Source: Clostridium aminobutyricum
GTDB lineage: Bacteria > Bacillota > Clostridia > Peptostreptococcales > Anaerovoracaceae
NCBI RefSeq assembly: GCF_017255415.1
Contig: NZ_JAFJZZ010000001.1
Span: 620,001-684,000 of the forward strand
Reading direction: 5' to 3'
DNA length: 64,000 nt
Position numbers and translations under genes: made by a program. Within the stretch, counting starts at the first letter, position 1. Each line of letters begins with the position of its first letter. Shown here one piece after another: positions 1 to 7,162 of the stretch. The notes under the pieces were generated by a model that ran no database searches, was not told the origin of the DNA, and saw only the letters and a list, made by a program, of their open reading frames with translations.

Positions 1-654
1 ACGAAATGGGCGGATGCATTTTCCCAAAGAGATGCAAAGACCATTTATGACTTATGTGAAAATGAAACGTTGTATTTGACCATTGGCAGCGTGGGTGAAA
101 GTGGCGATTTATGGATGGGGATATCAAGCCCATGGCCGTGGAATAAAGATTACAAGATTGAAATAGTCGATTCGTCTACAATTGATATTTATTACTATTT
201 CAGAACATCAAGTCCAACGGTTTATGCCGCAAAAGAAACCGTCACTATTAAGAAGATAGACGGTGCCTATAAGGCGGTAGGGGATAGCTGGAAACATTTT
301 GATAAGGTCAAGTCGAAGGCAGAATTTGATGAAGCGTACAAACTCGGATTCCCTGACTTTACAGAATTTGCTGCAACCTATCAGTTCCAAGCAGATGAAA
401 ATGCAGATTATAATCAGGGCAGAAAAGAAATCCTAGAGAATCCTGCCACCGCAGCCATTGACCAATTAAATCTCGACGGGGCCAAGGTAAGCGACGTTAC
501 TTACCAACCAGTATACAAAAAAGCCGTGGTTACATTTGCATGGCAAGACGGCGAAGTTACTGTCAATTTAATTCAGCCAACATTTAAAGATGAAAATGGC
601 ACCGAAAGACAGGCAACGATATGGATCGTCGTTAATGAAGAGCAGGCTAATTGA
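1..654 (+). CDS. 3' part of a gene with an NTF2-like C-terminal domain
   Basis: The reading frame is open from the first base, so the gene begins outside the window; 217 codons precede the stop. The visible part starts with an NTF2-like pattern (WADAFSQRDAKTIYDL) followed by beta-rich sequence. Domains of this kind occur at the C-terminus of clostridial M56/BlaR1-type peptidases and other extracytoplasmic sensor proteins. That link is only inference, because no catalytic motif is inside the window. A strong bidirectional terminator follows and separates it from the converging tetR-type gene. Confidence 0.7.
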   Translation, partial: TKWADAFSQRDAKTIYDLCENETLYLTIGSVGESGDLWMGISSPWPWNKDYKIEIVDSSTIDIYYYFRTSSPTVYAAKETVTIKKIDGAYKAVGDSWKHFDKVKSKAEFDEAYKLGFPDFTEFAATYQFQADENADYNQGRKEILENPATAAIDQLNLDGAKVSDVTYQPVYKKAVVTFAWQDGEVTVNLIQPTFKDENGTERQATIWIVVNEEQAN

Positions 655-680
655 TACGGATAGACGATTCCAATTAAATA

Positions 681-712
681 AAAATAGAGACTCCGGCAGG
701 AGTCTCTATTTT
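681..712. terminator. Bidirectional rho-independent terminator
   Basis: Perfect 14-bp inverted repeat (681-694 with 699-712) with a GGCA tetraloop, A-rich on the left and T-rich on the right. It serves both converging genes. Confidence 0.9.
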
Positions 713-723
713 TATCTTCTCTA

Positions 724-1377
724 TTAAATTTTTGAACGAACAAGGGGTAAAAAAATAGTATCGATGATTTCCATAAGGGTTTCATCCGAAATAGGCACTT
801 GGGTAACCAGAAATTCGTACCGAATTAAATCAAAAGGGAGTGAAACGATTCGAGTACTAATCTTATCGGCATTGAGTTCTCCTCGTTTCTCTGCATTTTT
901 CAGAATAGTCATAATGATTGTGTTCCATTTCTCATCGATGTTGGAGTTCCGTAACCGCGGAAAGGAGGTAATGATATCCTTCCCCAAATGCTCTAGCAGG
1001 AGACCATGTATGGTCTCGGCACCCACTATCTGCATGGGCGTAGTGATTCTACGCATCAGCGTTAAAATATCGTCACGAAGGTCTCCGGTATTCGGAACAT
1101 CTTCAGTAGGTCTAGGCACATGTTTGTGCAACGCTGCAACAATAAGCAATGACTTGCTAGGCCAACGGCGATAGACTGTCGCTTTGTTTGTTTTTGCACG
1201 AACAGCGACTCCTTCCATGGTCATATGTGCATAACCCATTTCGTTAAGTTCATCCCAGGCTGCCTGAAGAATTGCATTCTCAAGAGTTTTTCCTCGGCGT
1301 CGTGTATTGGTGGGATGATTCTCATCACAAATAGATTGGTCAGAAGGAGAAAGATGACCTCTATTTTTTTTATCCAT
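724..1377 (-). CDS. TetR/AcrR family transcriptional repressor
   Basis: A 217-aa protein with a TetR-type helix-turn-helix at about residues 33-76 (AILQAAWDELNEMGYAHMTM, then TNKATVYRRWPSKSLLI). The rest is the helical ligand-binding and dimer domain. The ATG has an AGGAA ribosome site just upstream. It is divergent from the efflux operon starting at 1569, with a perfect palindrome (1448-1474) between them, so it most likely represses that operon and itself. The inducer cannot be told from sequence. Confidence 0.92.
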   Translation of the reverse strand: MDKKNRGHLSPSDQSICDENHPTNTRRRGKTLENAILQAAWDELNEMGYAHMTMEGVAVRAKTNKATVYRRWPSKSLLIVAALHKHVPRPTEDVPNTGDLRDDILTLMRRITTPMQIVGAETIHGLLLEHLGKDIITSFPRLRNSNIDEKWNTIIMTILKNAEKRGELNADKISTRIVSLPFDLIRYEFLVTQVPISDETLMEIIDTIFLPLVRSKI

Positions 1378-1447
1378 ATTGATTCCTCATTCCAAAAACT
1401 TTTTATTTTTTCTCTATTGCATTCTATATGGTTCTATTATATCATAC

Positions 1448-1474
1448 AAATAAGGAACTTAAAGTTCCTTATTT
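1448..1474. promoter_or_regulatory. TetR-type operator palindrome
   Basis: Perfect 13-bp inverted repeat with a single central A: arms 1448-1460 and 1462-1474, core AAGGAACTT/AAGTTCCTT. It lies between the divergent tetR-like gene and the efflux operon, where a TetR dimer site is expected. The assignment to this regulator is inference. Confidence 0.75.
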
Positions 1475-1568
1475 AAAAAATTGCACAAATGCAAAAAGGA
1501 TTAATCCGTTGATAGGAAGGCGCCACAATCACGGAAAGAAGCTCAACACATGAAAGGGGTAATAGAAA

Positions 1569-2441
1569 GTGAAGAAATATATTTCACTGATGATGCTACT
1601 TGTGTTTTTAGGTACGGCAGCTTTAACCGGCTGCAACTCTGAAAAAAGCAAGTCCGGAAACAGTGTTCAAACAGACTCTCATAGTAAGCAAGATGTAGTG
1701 TACCTCATGGCAGGTAAAGTAGAAGTTGGAGAAAAAGTCGATATCAAGTCAACGATCATGGCCAAAGTAGTTGAAATGAACGTAGATATTGGTTCGACGG
1801 TTAAAAAAGGTGATCCGATTCTTCAACTTGATATGAAAGATCGTCAAGCACAGGTTACGGATGCCAGAGCAGCCTTGACTCAAGCTCAGGCTTCATTAGC
1901 AGGAGCAAATGCGGATTATGAAACGGCCAAGAATAATTATGAACGGAATAACCAACTTTTCCAAGCAGGGGCAATCTCGCAATTGGAATTCGAGCAATCC
2001 CAAAGCAAATTAAATGCGGCAAAGACAACGAAAGATGTTTGCCAATCGAAATTGACACAGGCTCAGAATGAAATAACCGAGGCTGATATACAGCTTGACA
2101 ATGGGACGATAATTTCACCTATATCTGGCACTGTTACTGCGAAAAATGCAAACGTTGGTGAAGTCGTTGCTGCGGGAGCTCCACTATTGACTGTAGTGAA
2201 TCCGGAAAATTTATTGGTCACCGTGTATGTACCGGAGGATATTGTTAGCCAGATAAAAATAGGAGAGAAGGTTGTTATTAAAGTTCCAGAGGCATCCAAA
2301 AAGGTTTTTGACGGAGAAATTTCGGTCATGGATTCGGTTGTTGATCCGGCTAGTAAAACGGTCCTTGTCAAAGTCAGTTTTAATTCACAGGATACACAAT
2401 TAAAACCAGGAATGTTTGCCGAAGTTGGCATAAGAAATTAG
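1569..2441 (+). CDS. HlyD/RND-type efflux adaptor lipoprotein
   Basis: A 290-aa membrane fusion protein. The signal peptide ends in a lipobox (LTGC, Cys at about residue 22), so it should be a lipoprotein on the outer face of the membrane. A biotinyl-lipoyl-like half motif (IMAKVVEMNVDIGSTVKKGD) comes first. Next is a long helical hairpin (about residues 100-175), then the second lipoyl half (PISGTVTAKNANVGEVV) and a beta-barrel domain. It is first in a three-gene operon with a second adaptor and a DHA2 exporter. The start is a GTG after AAAGGGG. Confidence 0.92.
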   Translation: MKKYISLMMLLVFLGTAALTGCNSEKSKSGNSVQTDSHSKQDVVYLMAGKVEVGEKVDIKSTIMAKVVEMNVDIGSTVKKGDPILQLDMKDRQAQVTDARAALTQAQASLAGANADYETAKNNYERNNQLFQAGAISQLEFEQSQSKLNAAKTTKDVCQSKLTQAQNEITEADIQLDNGTIISPISGTVTAKNANVGEVVAAGAPLLTVVNPENLLVTVYVPEDIVSQIKIGEKVVIKVPEASKKVFDGEISVMDSVVDPASKTVLVKVSFNSQDTQLKPGMFAEVGIRN

Positions 2442-2452
2442 GAGTGGAGAAA

Positions 2453-3106
2453 ATGAATGGTAAGCGTAAATTAATTCTTTTATGTATAGCTGCGGCAATG
2501 GTCATAACTCTTGGAGGAGTAGGGTTGTATTACTGGTATAACACCTCCCATTTTGTATCAACGGAGGATGCAAGGGTGGCGGGAGACTTCATTAAGATAA
2601 CTTCTGAAATATCGGGAAAATTGAAGGAATTCGATGCGGTCGAAGGGGAATCCTTGGCAAAGAATCAAATTGTGGGACGAATGAGTGCAGATGGTTTAGC
2701 GGATTCGAGTATTGATAAAGCTTTGCTTCGTTCACCGATCAATGGCATATTGATTAAAAAACAGGCAGGAGTTGGTGAATTTATTTCAGCCGGAACCGCC
2801 CTCGCCGTGATGGTCGATCCAAATCAGCTGTACATAAGTGCAAACATCAAAGAAACCGAACTAAACAAAATAAAGGTTGGACAGAAAGTAGATATAAAAA
2901 TAGATCAATTTGGTGGGAGAACCTTTCAAGGGAAGGTAGAATCCATCGGTGAAGCAGCAGGCTCAGCTTTTTCGCTTCTTCCGTCTTCCTCCAGCGGAAC
3001 GTTTACAAAGGTTGTCCAAAATGTGCCGGTAAAAATTGCCTTGGAGAAAATAGACGTGAAGGTTTTGCCGGGTACGAATGCTATTGTAAAAATTCATTTG
3101 AAATAG
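2453..3106 (+). CDS. EmrA-like short HlyD adaptor
   Basis: A 217-aa adaptor with an N-terminal membrane anchor (about residues 7-28), an EmrA-like FVSTEDARVAGDFIKI stretch and lipoyl halves. The long coiled-coil hairpin of the family is missing. In EmrA/HlyD relatives the anchor sits in the membrane and the rest outside, handing substrate from the exporter. ATG 2453 is preferred over GTG 2444 because two GGAG motifs (2441-2449) overlap the GTG. It begins 11 nt after the lipoprotein adaptor and abuts the exporter. Two unlike adaptors for one exporter is unusual in a Gram-positive. Confidence 0.9.
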   Translation: MNGKRKLILLCIAAAMVITLGGVGLYYWYNTSHFVSTEDARVAGDFIKITSEISGKLKEFDAVEGESLAKNQIVGRMSADGLADSSIDKALLRSPINGILIKKQAGVGEFISAGTALAVMVDPNQLYISANIKETELNKIKVGQKVDIKIDQFGGRTFQGKVESIGEAAGSAFSLLPSSSSGTFTKVVQNVPVKIALEKIDVKVLPGTNAIVKIHLK

Positions 3107-3115
3107 GTGGCTATA

Positions 3116-4651
3116 ATGGATAACAATAAAGAAAACACACAAAAGTGGCTCACCATGGGTGTCGTCACACTCGTTATTTTTATGGCCAATCTGAATACAA
3201 GTGTCGTCAATCTTGCCACTTCGGAAATGATGAAAACCTTCGGTGCGTCTCTCAGCCAAATCCAATGGGTGATCAGTGCCTTTACCTTAACGCTAGGGGT
3301 CACCATTCCATCAACAGGATATTTAAGTGAACGCTTTGGCATGAAAAAGGTGTTCATCATTGCGGTAATCTTATTTACCTCCGGTTCATTTATGGCTGGA
3401 ATCTCATGGAATCTGATGGCGGTTATCGTATCAAGGGTAGTCCAGGGACTGGGCGGAGCCTTTATTATATCGCTGGGAATGACCATACTCATGACTACTT
3501 TTGAAAAAAGTGAAATTGGGATGGTTGTCGGTATCATAGGGGTTTGTGCCATGGCTGCTCCAGCATTGGGGCCCACTCTGGGAGGATATCTTATCGAAAA
3601 TCTGAATTGGCGGTTTGTTTTTTTCATAAATATCCCCATTGGCATAGTGAGTACCATCATGGCAATCATCATACTGAAGGAATCGGGGCATAAATCAGCA
3701 AAGAAATTTGATATAATCGGGTTCCTGACATCGGCCACCGGAATGATATGTATTCTTTATGTGCTTGGTAAAGGCAACGTGGATTGGCATGATATGAAGA
3801 ATGTAGTAATCATGATTGTTGGGTGTTACAGCCTGATTATGTTTATTGTGAATGAACTCATGATTTCAGAGCCGATGCTCAATCTGAGACTTTTAAAGGA
3901 TTACACTTTTTGCATGAGTAATATTATTATCAATGTTGCCCAGCTGGTCCTCTTCGGCGGAGTGTTTCTAATGCCAGTTTTCCTCCAACAGATTAAAGGA
4001 TTAAGTGCCATGCAGACGGGGTTGATTCTCTTTCCCGAAGCCATAGCAACCGCAGCAGCTATGATGCTTTTCGGGAAATTAGGGAATAAGCTGGATACAA
4101 GAATATTTGCGATATCTGCTTTAGTCTTGATTGCATTGAACAGCTATAGTATGTCGCATATCACCTTGGAGACTTCCAACACAGTGATTACGCTGCTGTT
4201 AATGGTCAGAGGTTTTGGTGTAGGTTTTCTGATCGCCCCGGTTCAGACCATAGGATTAAGTGGAATATCCAAGGAGGCCATGTCCAATGCATCGGCATTG
4301 ATCAACACGGTAAAACAGGTAGGAGCTTCTGTCGGTATCACCATTATTACAGGCATCATGCAGCATCAAAATACCATCAATTATTCCAGCTTGGCTCAAC
4401 AAGTGAATTATTTTAATCCCAACAGTATGGGCTTATTTCATTTATTGCAGGGAGTATTTATTCAGTCTGGCATGTCTCAGTCCAATGCACAGAGCGGGGC
4501 GCTAACGCAGATGTTCGGAATGATTGCAAGACAGGCGCAGCTTTATGCCTTGAACGATACCATGCTGGTGATCTCGATTATTTCAGCAATTATTATTTTG
4601 CCGACGCTTTTTTTAAAGGAGGGTAAACAGTTGATAGAGGAAACGTCATAA
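3116..4651 (+). CDS. DHA2-family (EmrB/QacA) drug:H+ antiporter
   Basis: A 511-aa protein with the hydrophobic pattern of the 14-helix DHA2 group of the major facilitator superfamily. Visible signatures are motif A (LSERFGMKK), motif B (SRVVQGLGGAFI) and motif C (APALGPTLGGYL). It should export drugs or amphiphiles using the proton gradient. ATG 3116 fits the AGGTGG site at 3105-3110 better than GTG 3107. It is the last gene of the TetR-controlled operon. Confidence 0.94.
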   Translation: MDNNKENTQKWLTMGVVTLVIFMANLNTSVVNLATSEMMKTFGASLSQIQWVISAFTLTLGVTIPSTGYLSERFGMKKVFIIAVILFTSGSFMAGISWNLMAVIVSRVVQGLGGAFIISLGMTILMTTFEKSEIGMVVGIIGVCAMAAPALGPTLGGYLIENLNWRFVFFINIPIGIVSTIMAIIILKESGHKSAKKFDIIGFLTSATGMICILYVLGKGNVDWHDMKNVVIMIVGCYSLIMFIVNELMISEPMLNLRLLKDYTFCMSNIIINVAQLVLFGGVFLMPVFLQQIKGLSAMQTGLILFPEAIATAAAMMLFGKLGNKLDTRIFAISALVLIALNSYSMSHITLETSNTVITLLLMVRGFGVGFLIAPVQTIGLSGISKEAMSNASALINTVKQVGASVGITIITGIMQHQNTINYSSLAQQVNYFNPNSMGLFHLLQGVFIQSGMSQSNAQSGALTQMFGMIARQAQLYALNDTMLVISIISAIIILPTLFLKEGKQLIEETS

Positions 4652-4827
4652 GGGAATAACGTTAACAACATTCTTCGATGTAAGCAGGGCATGCGTAATT
4701 AATTTTCATAAGTTTAGGAAAATATAGTTGTTTGTGTTATGATATTACTAGGTTGCATTTTCAAATAAAAAGGACAGATTGAATGAAACTACATAAATCA
4801 ACAAGCAAAAGAAGATGAGGAGAGGAT

Positions 4828-5019
4828 ATGAATGGACAAAATAGATCTGACGTTAAGATCGGTGCAAAAGTAAAAATTGTGTTGAAAGCGGACCAAAGAA
4901 CTGGAAAGCTGACAGAGGGAACGGTTGCAAAACTGCTGACCAAAAGCAGCTTTCACCCTCACGGTATCAAAGTTATGTTAACGGATGGACAAGTGGGCAG
5001 AGTACAGGAAATTATTTAA
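4828..5019 (+). CDS. ywbE: YwbE family protein
   Basis: A 63-aa protein matching the small conserved YwbE family (DUF2196): VKIGAKVKIVLKADQRTGKL, then a conserved HPHGIKVML stretch and VGRVQEI at the end. The predicted fold is a small beta barrel; the function is unknown. The ribosome site is GAGGAGAGG. It is probably followed in the same transcript by the membrane protein at 5051. Confidence 0.88.
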   Translation: MNGQNRSDVKIGAKVKIVLKADQRTGKLTEGTVAKLLTKSSFHPHGIKVMLTDGQVGRVQEII

Positions 5020-5050
5020 AATTTATTTATATAAAATAGGGAGAATATAA

Positions 5051-5476
5051 ATGAAGAGAAAGGCATTATCCATAATTCTTTTATCTATTGGAGCTGTCAT
5101 TGGCGGCATGATTTTTAATTTTCAAGAATTCTTAATGGGAAGTCCTGCAAATGCTAAGAATTTAATTGTTACTTTTTTATATATTGCCAGTTGGGTACTT
5201 GTTCTTGTAATTGGTACAAGAATGAAGAGCCGAAGGGTTTTAACATATGGTTCTATATTTTGGGTTATAACATTATTTCTTGCTGTAGTAACGATTTATG
5301 TTAATGTTACGGGAGCTTCTGCTGACTGGGCACTGCCTTTTGCAATTTTACTTTTAGGTCAATGGTATGGGATTAACTTCTTTGCCGGAAGCTTTTTAGC
5401 TGCCTCTATCATAATAGCAGTAATATCTTTAGCATTTTCTGCAACAGCTATTATTTTACGCCGATCTCTTAAATGA
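5051..5476 (+). CDS. Small integral membrane protein, unknown function
   Basis: A 141-aa protein with four predicted membrane helices (about residues 7-27, 36-56, 66-88 and 96-132) and short basic loops. I do not recognise the family. It starts 31 nt after ywbE and ends at a strong terminator, so the two may be co-transcribed. Confidence 0.75.
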   Translation: MKRKALSIILLSIGAVIGGMIFNFQEFLMGSPANAKNLIVTFLYIASWVLVLVIGTRMKSRRVLTYGSIFWVITLFLAVVTIYVNVTGASADWALPFAILLLGQWYGINFFAGSFLAASIIIAVISLAFSATAIILRRSLK

Positions 5477-5482
5477 AGAAAC

Positions 5483-5518
5483 CGCAACCTCCACTGCCAT
5501 CAGTGGAGGTTTTTTGCG
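5483..5518 (+). terminator. Rho-independent terminator
   Basis: 11-bp stem (5486-5496 with 5501-5511), CCAT loop, then a T-run. It ends the membrane protein gene and faces the converging small gene at 5527. Confidence 0.88.
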
Positions 5519-5526
5519 TCTGGTGT

Positions 5527-5688
5527 TTACTTTGATTTGCATTCTTTTGGCAAAATAGAGATGACACCACCTTCTTCTTCTGAGGATATAAACATTTCCT
5601 CTGTCTCTTTTTGAATTTGTTGGAGTTCGTTTACTATATCACTAATTTTATTAAAAAGTGTAGTATACATTGTTTTATAATCTGTCAT
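5527..5688 (-). CDS. Small acidic protein paired with an HTH regulator
   Basis: A 53-aa protein starting MTDYKTMYTTLFNKISDIVN, with a helical, coiled-coil-like middle (VNELQQIQKETEEMF) and an acidic tail. The start is set by a strong GAGGTG site seven bases upstream. It is divergent from an XRE-type regulator, with two operator-like repeats between them. Small proteins of this look are frequent beside XRE genes in Clostridia, possibly phage-derived; no function can be assigned. Confidence 0.75.
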   Translation of the reverse strand: MTDYKTMYTTLFNKISDIVNELQQIQKETEEMFISSEEEGGVISILPKECKSK

Positions 5689-5714
5689 ATTTTTCACCTC
5701 ACGATTATATTTTA

Positions 5715-5753
5715 GGACAAATAGTCCAATAATACAATAGGACATATAGTGCC
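5715..5753. promoter_or_regulatory. Two tandem XRE-type operators
   Basis: GGACAAATAGTCC (5715-5727) is a perfect 4-bp-arm dyad, repeated 25 bp on as GGACATATAGTGCC (5740-5753). Both sit between the divergent XRE gene and the 53-aa gene, typical of a phage-like repressor controlling both promoters. Binding by the neighbour is inference. Confidence 0.65.
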
Positions 5754-5779
5754 AATTTATAATTTGTTGGATGGTTAAG

Positions 5780-5992
5780 ATGAAATTAAGAATTAGAGAT
5801 TTGCGCGAAGACTCCGATCTTACGCAGCAAAGGGTTGCAGAAATGCTTATGTGTGACCAGTCCTTATACTCTAAGTACGAGCGGGGCGAACGACCCGTTC
5901 CGTTAGAAATCATTGTGAAACTGGCAGACCTATATGAGACAAGCATTGATTATCTTGTCGGTAGAACCGACAATAAAAAACCCTACAAGTAA
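5780..5992 (+). CDS. XRE-family HTH regulator (single domain)
   Basis: A 70-aa protein that is essentially one Cro/CI-type HTH: IRDLREDSDLTQQRVAEMLM, then QSLYSKYERGERPVPLEIIV and the usual ADLYETSIDYLVGRTD end. ATG 5780 gives the standard family start; ATG 5771 is also possible. It probably represses itself and the divergent 53-aa gene through the dyads at 5715-5753. A terminator begins at its stop codon. Confidence 0.9.
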   Translation: MKLRIRDLREDSDLTQQRVAEMLMCDQSLYSKYERGERPVPLEIIVKLADLYETSIDYLVGRTDNKKPYK

Positions 5993-6021
5993 TAGGGTAA
6001 AATCTAAGATTTTACCCTATT
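5991..6021 (+). terminator. Rho-independent terminator
   Basis: Perfect 14-bp stem (5991-6004 with 6008-6021), TAA loop, T-rich tail. The left arm overlaps the stop codon of the XRE gene. Confidence 0.88.
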
Positions 6022-6105
6022 TTTATCAGGGATTGCATGGAAGACTGCGAAAAAAAGCAAGGGAAAATTGAATTAAAATTTAAATAATGAAAAAGGAGAA
6101 CAACT

Positions 6106-6465
6106 ATGCATCTTAAAAATGTAACCTTTATGGTAAGAGATTTGGAAAAGTCCATTGAATTTTATGAAACGATGACAGAATTGAAGATTAGCCGTCGTTT
6201 TACGGCAGGACCGGGAGAATTAGCTTTTCTGACCAACGGAGAAGGAGCGACCCAGATTGAATTGGTTTACATGCCCGGAGGACAAAAGTTTGAAGGGAAA
6301 GGATTTACTCTTATTTTTGAAACGGACAAGCTCGACGAAATGCATGAATTTGCACAAAGCAAGGGCTTAAACCCTTCCGATATCCACTTCCCGGATCCGC
6401 AAAACCGATATTTTTTTGTATATGATCCAGATGGCGTGTCCGTGGAATTGAAGCAAAAAATATAA
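6106..6465 (+). CDS. VOC-superfamily (glyoxalase-like) protein
   Basis: A 119-aa protein with two beta-alpha-beta-beta-beta modules of the vicinal oxygen chelate fold. The glyoxalase-type start (LKNVTFMVRDLEKSIEFYE) and end (DPDGVSVELKQ) are clear. Putative metal ligands are H2, E52 and E114. The second histidine of classical glyoxalase I (in the GxxH stretch) is missing (KGFTLIF here), so activity as glyoxalase I is doubtful and the substrate is unknown. The ribosome site is AAAGGAG. Confidence 0.88.
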   Translation: MHLKNVTFMVRDLEKSIEFYETMTELKISRRFTAGPGELAFLTNGEGATQIELVYMPGGQKFEGKGFTLIFETDKLDEMHEFAQSKGLNPSDIHFPDPQNRYFFVYDPDGVSVELKQKI

Positions 6466-6595
6466 TTTCTTTATTTTGTGAAATTGCTAAAATAAGTTAT
6501 CGTTTTATTGAGAAGAAAAATAGAATATTTTTTTTCTTTATTAGCACACTATTTCTTATATTTTAAAACTTTTAAATGAATTGGAGGAATAGATT

Positions 6596-6889
6596 ATGGC
6601 TAAGAATAATAACGATATGTCAAAATTGGCGATGATGTCACTGAAGGAAATTCCGCAGGCGAGTGCAGATGCTCAGAGAATAGTTGGACTGGTAAAGAAG
6701 AGCGGACGTGTTACAGGCTACCAACTGGCGAATGGTCAAGTTTTAAATAAAGATGAAAGTATTCAGCTTGCCAGACAGGGAGGCATTCAGGGAGTCGGTA
6801 TTGCTTCAAGAAACGGAAATGAATATTTGAAATCTATTCCGGATGGAAGTGACGACAATAATTTAAGCGATCTGCCAACTGTCAGATAA
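6596..6889 (+). CDS. DUF3892 family protein
   Basis: A 97-aa protein with the DUF3892 pattern: VTGYQLANGQVLNKDESIQL, then ARQGGIQGVGIASRNGNEYL. The family is small, cytoplasmic and of unknown function. It has a GGAGGAA site and stands alone between AT-rich spacers. An imperfect, long-looped inverted repeat (6912-6918 with 6952-6958) follows and is only a weak terminator candidate. Confidence 0.88.
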   Translation: MAKNNNDMSKLAMMSLKEIPQASADAQRIVGLVKKSGRVTGYQLANGQVLNKDESIQLARQGGIQGVGIASRNGNEYLKSIPDGSDDNNLSDLPTVR

Positions 6890-6985
6890 TCTATAGAAAT
6901 TGATACAAAGAAAAGGCCAAAGAACTGGAAACCATAGGGTTAAAGTGCTTAGGCCTTTATTCATTTACGCAATCAGAAAAAGTAA

Positions 6986-7162
6986 TTAGAATCCGCTAAC
7001 TAAGACTTTCACGATTACGCCGGCTGTGATTATAACGCCGACTGCGGTTGTAATCGAGTAAATTTTTCGGGCCTCTTTATCCTCTTTTTCTTTCAACAGA
7101 TAATAGATGCCGCCTCCTAAGATCATCAGACCAACAAGCAATGTAATTATTGTAATAATCAT
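6986..7162 (-). CDS. 58-aa membrane protein coupled to the P-type ATPase
   Basis: Read directly: starts MIITIITLLVGLMILGGGIY, a charged middle (LLKEKEDKEARK), then a second hydrophobic helix ending VIVKVLVSGF. Two membrane helices, both hydrophobic ends, 58 aa. Its ATG overlaps the TGA of the upstream metal ATPase (ATGA), with a GGAGGAA site inside the ATPase end, so translation is probably coupled. I do not recognise a family. Position suggests a small accessory subunit of the metal pump, which is inference. Confidence 0.8.
   Translation of the reverse strand: MIITIITLLVGLMILGGGIYYLLKEKEDKEARKIYSITTAVGVIITAGVIVKVLVSGF

Noticed and set aside
1855-3738. Minus-strand frames within the efflux operon
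   Set aside because: Antisense to well-supported adaptor and exporter genes, with no start signals.
5527-5992. Toxin-antitoxin system
   Set aside because: The XRE protein is a plain one-domain repressor and the 53-aa partner has no toxin motif; the genes are divergent, not an operon.
6912-6958. Terminator after the DUF3892 gene
   Set aside because: Only a 7-bp stem with a loop of over 30 nt; too weak to call.
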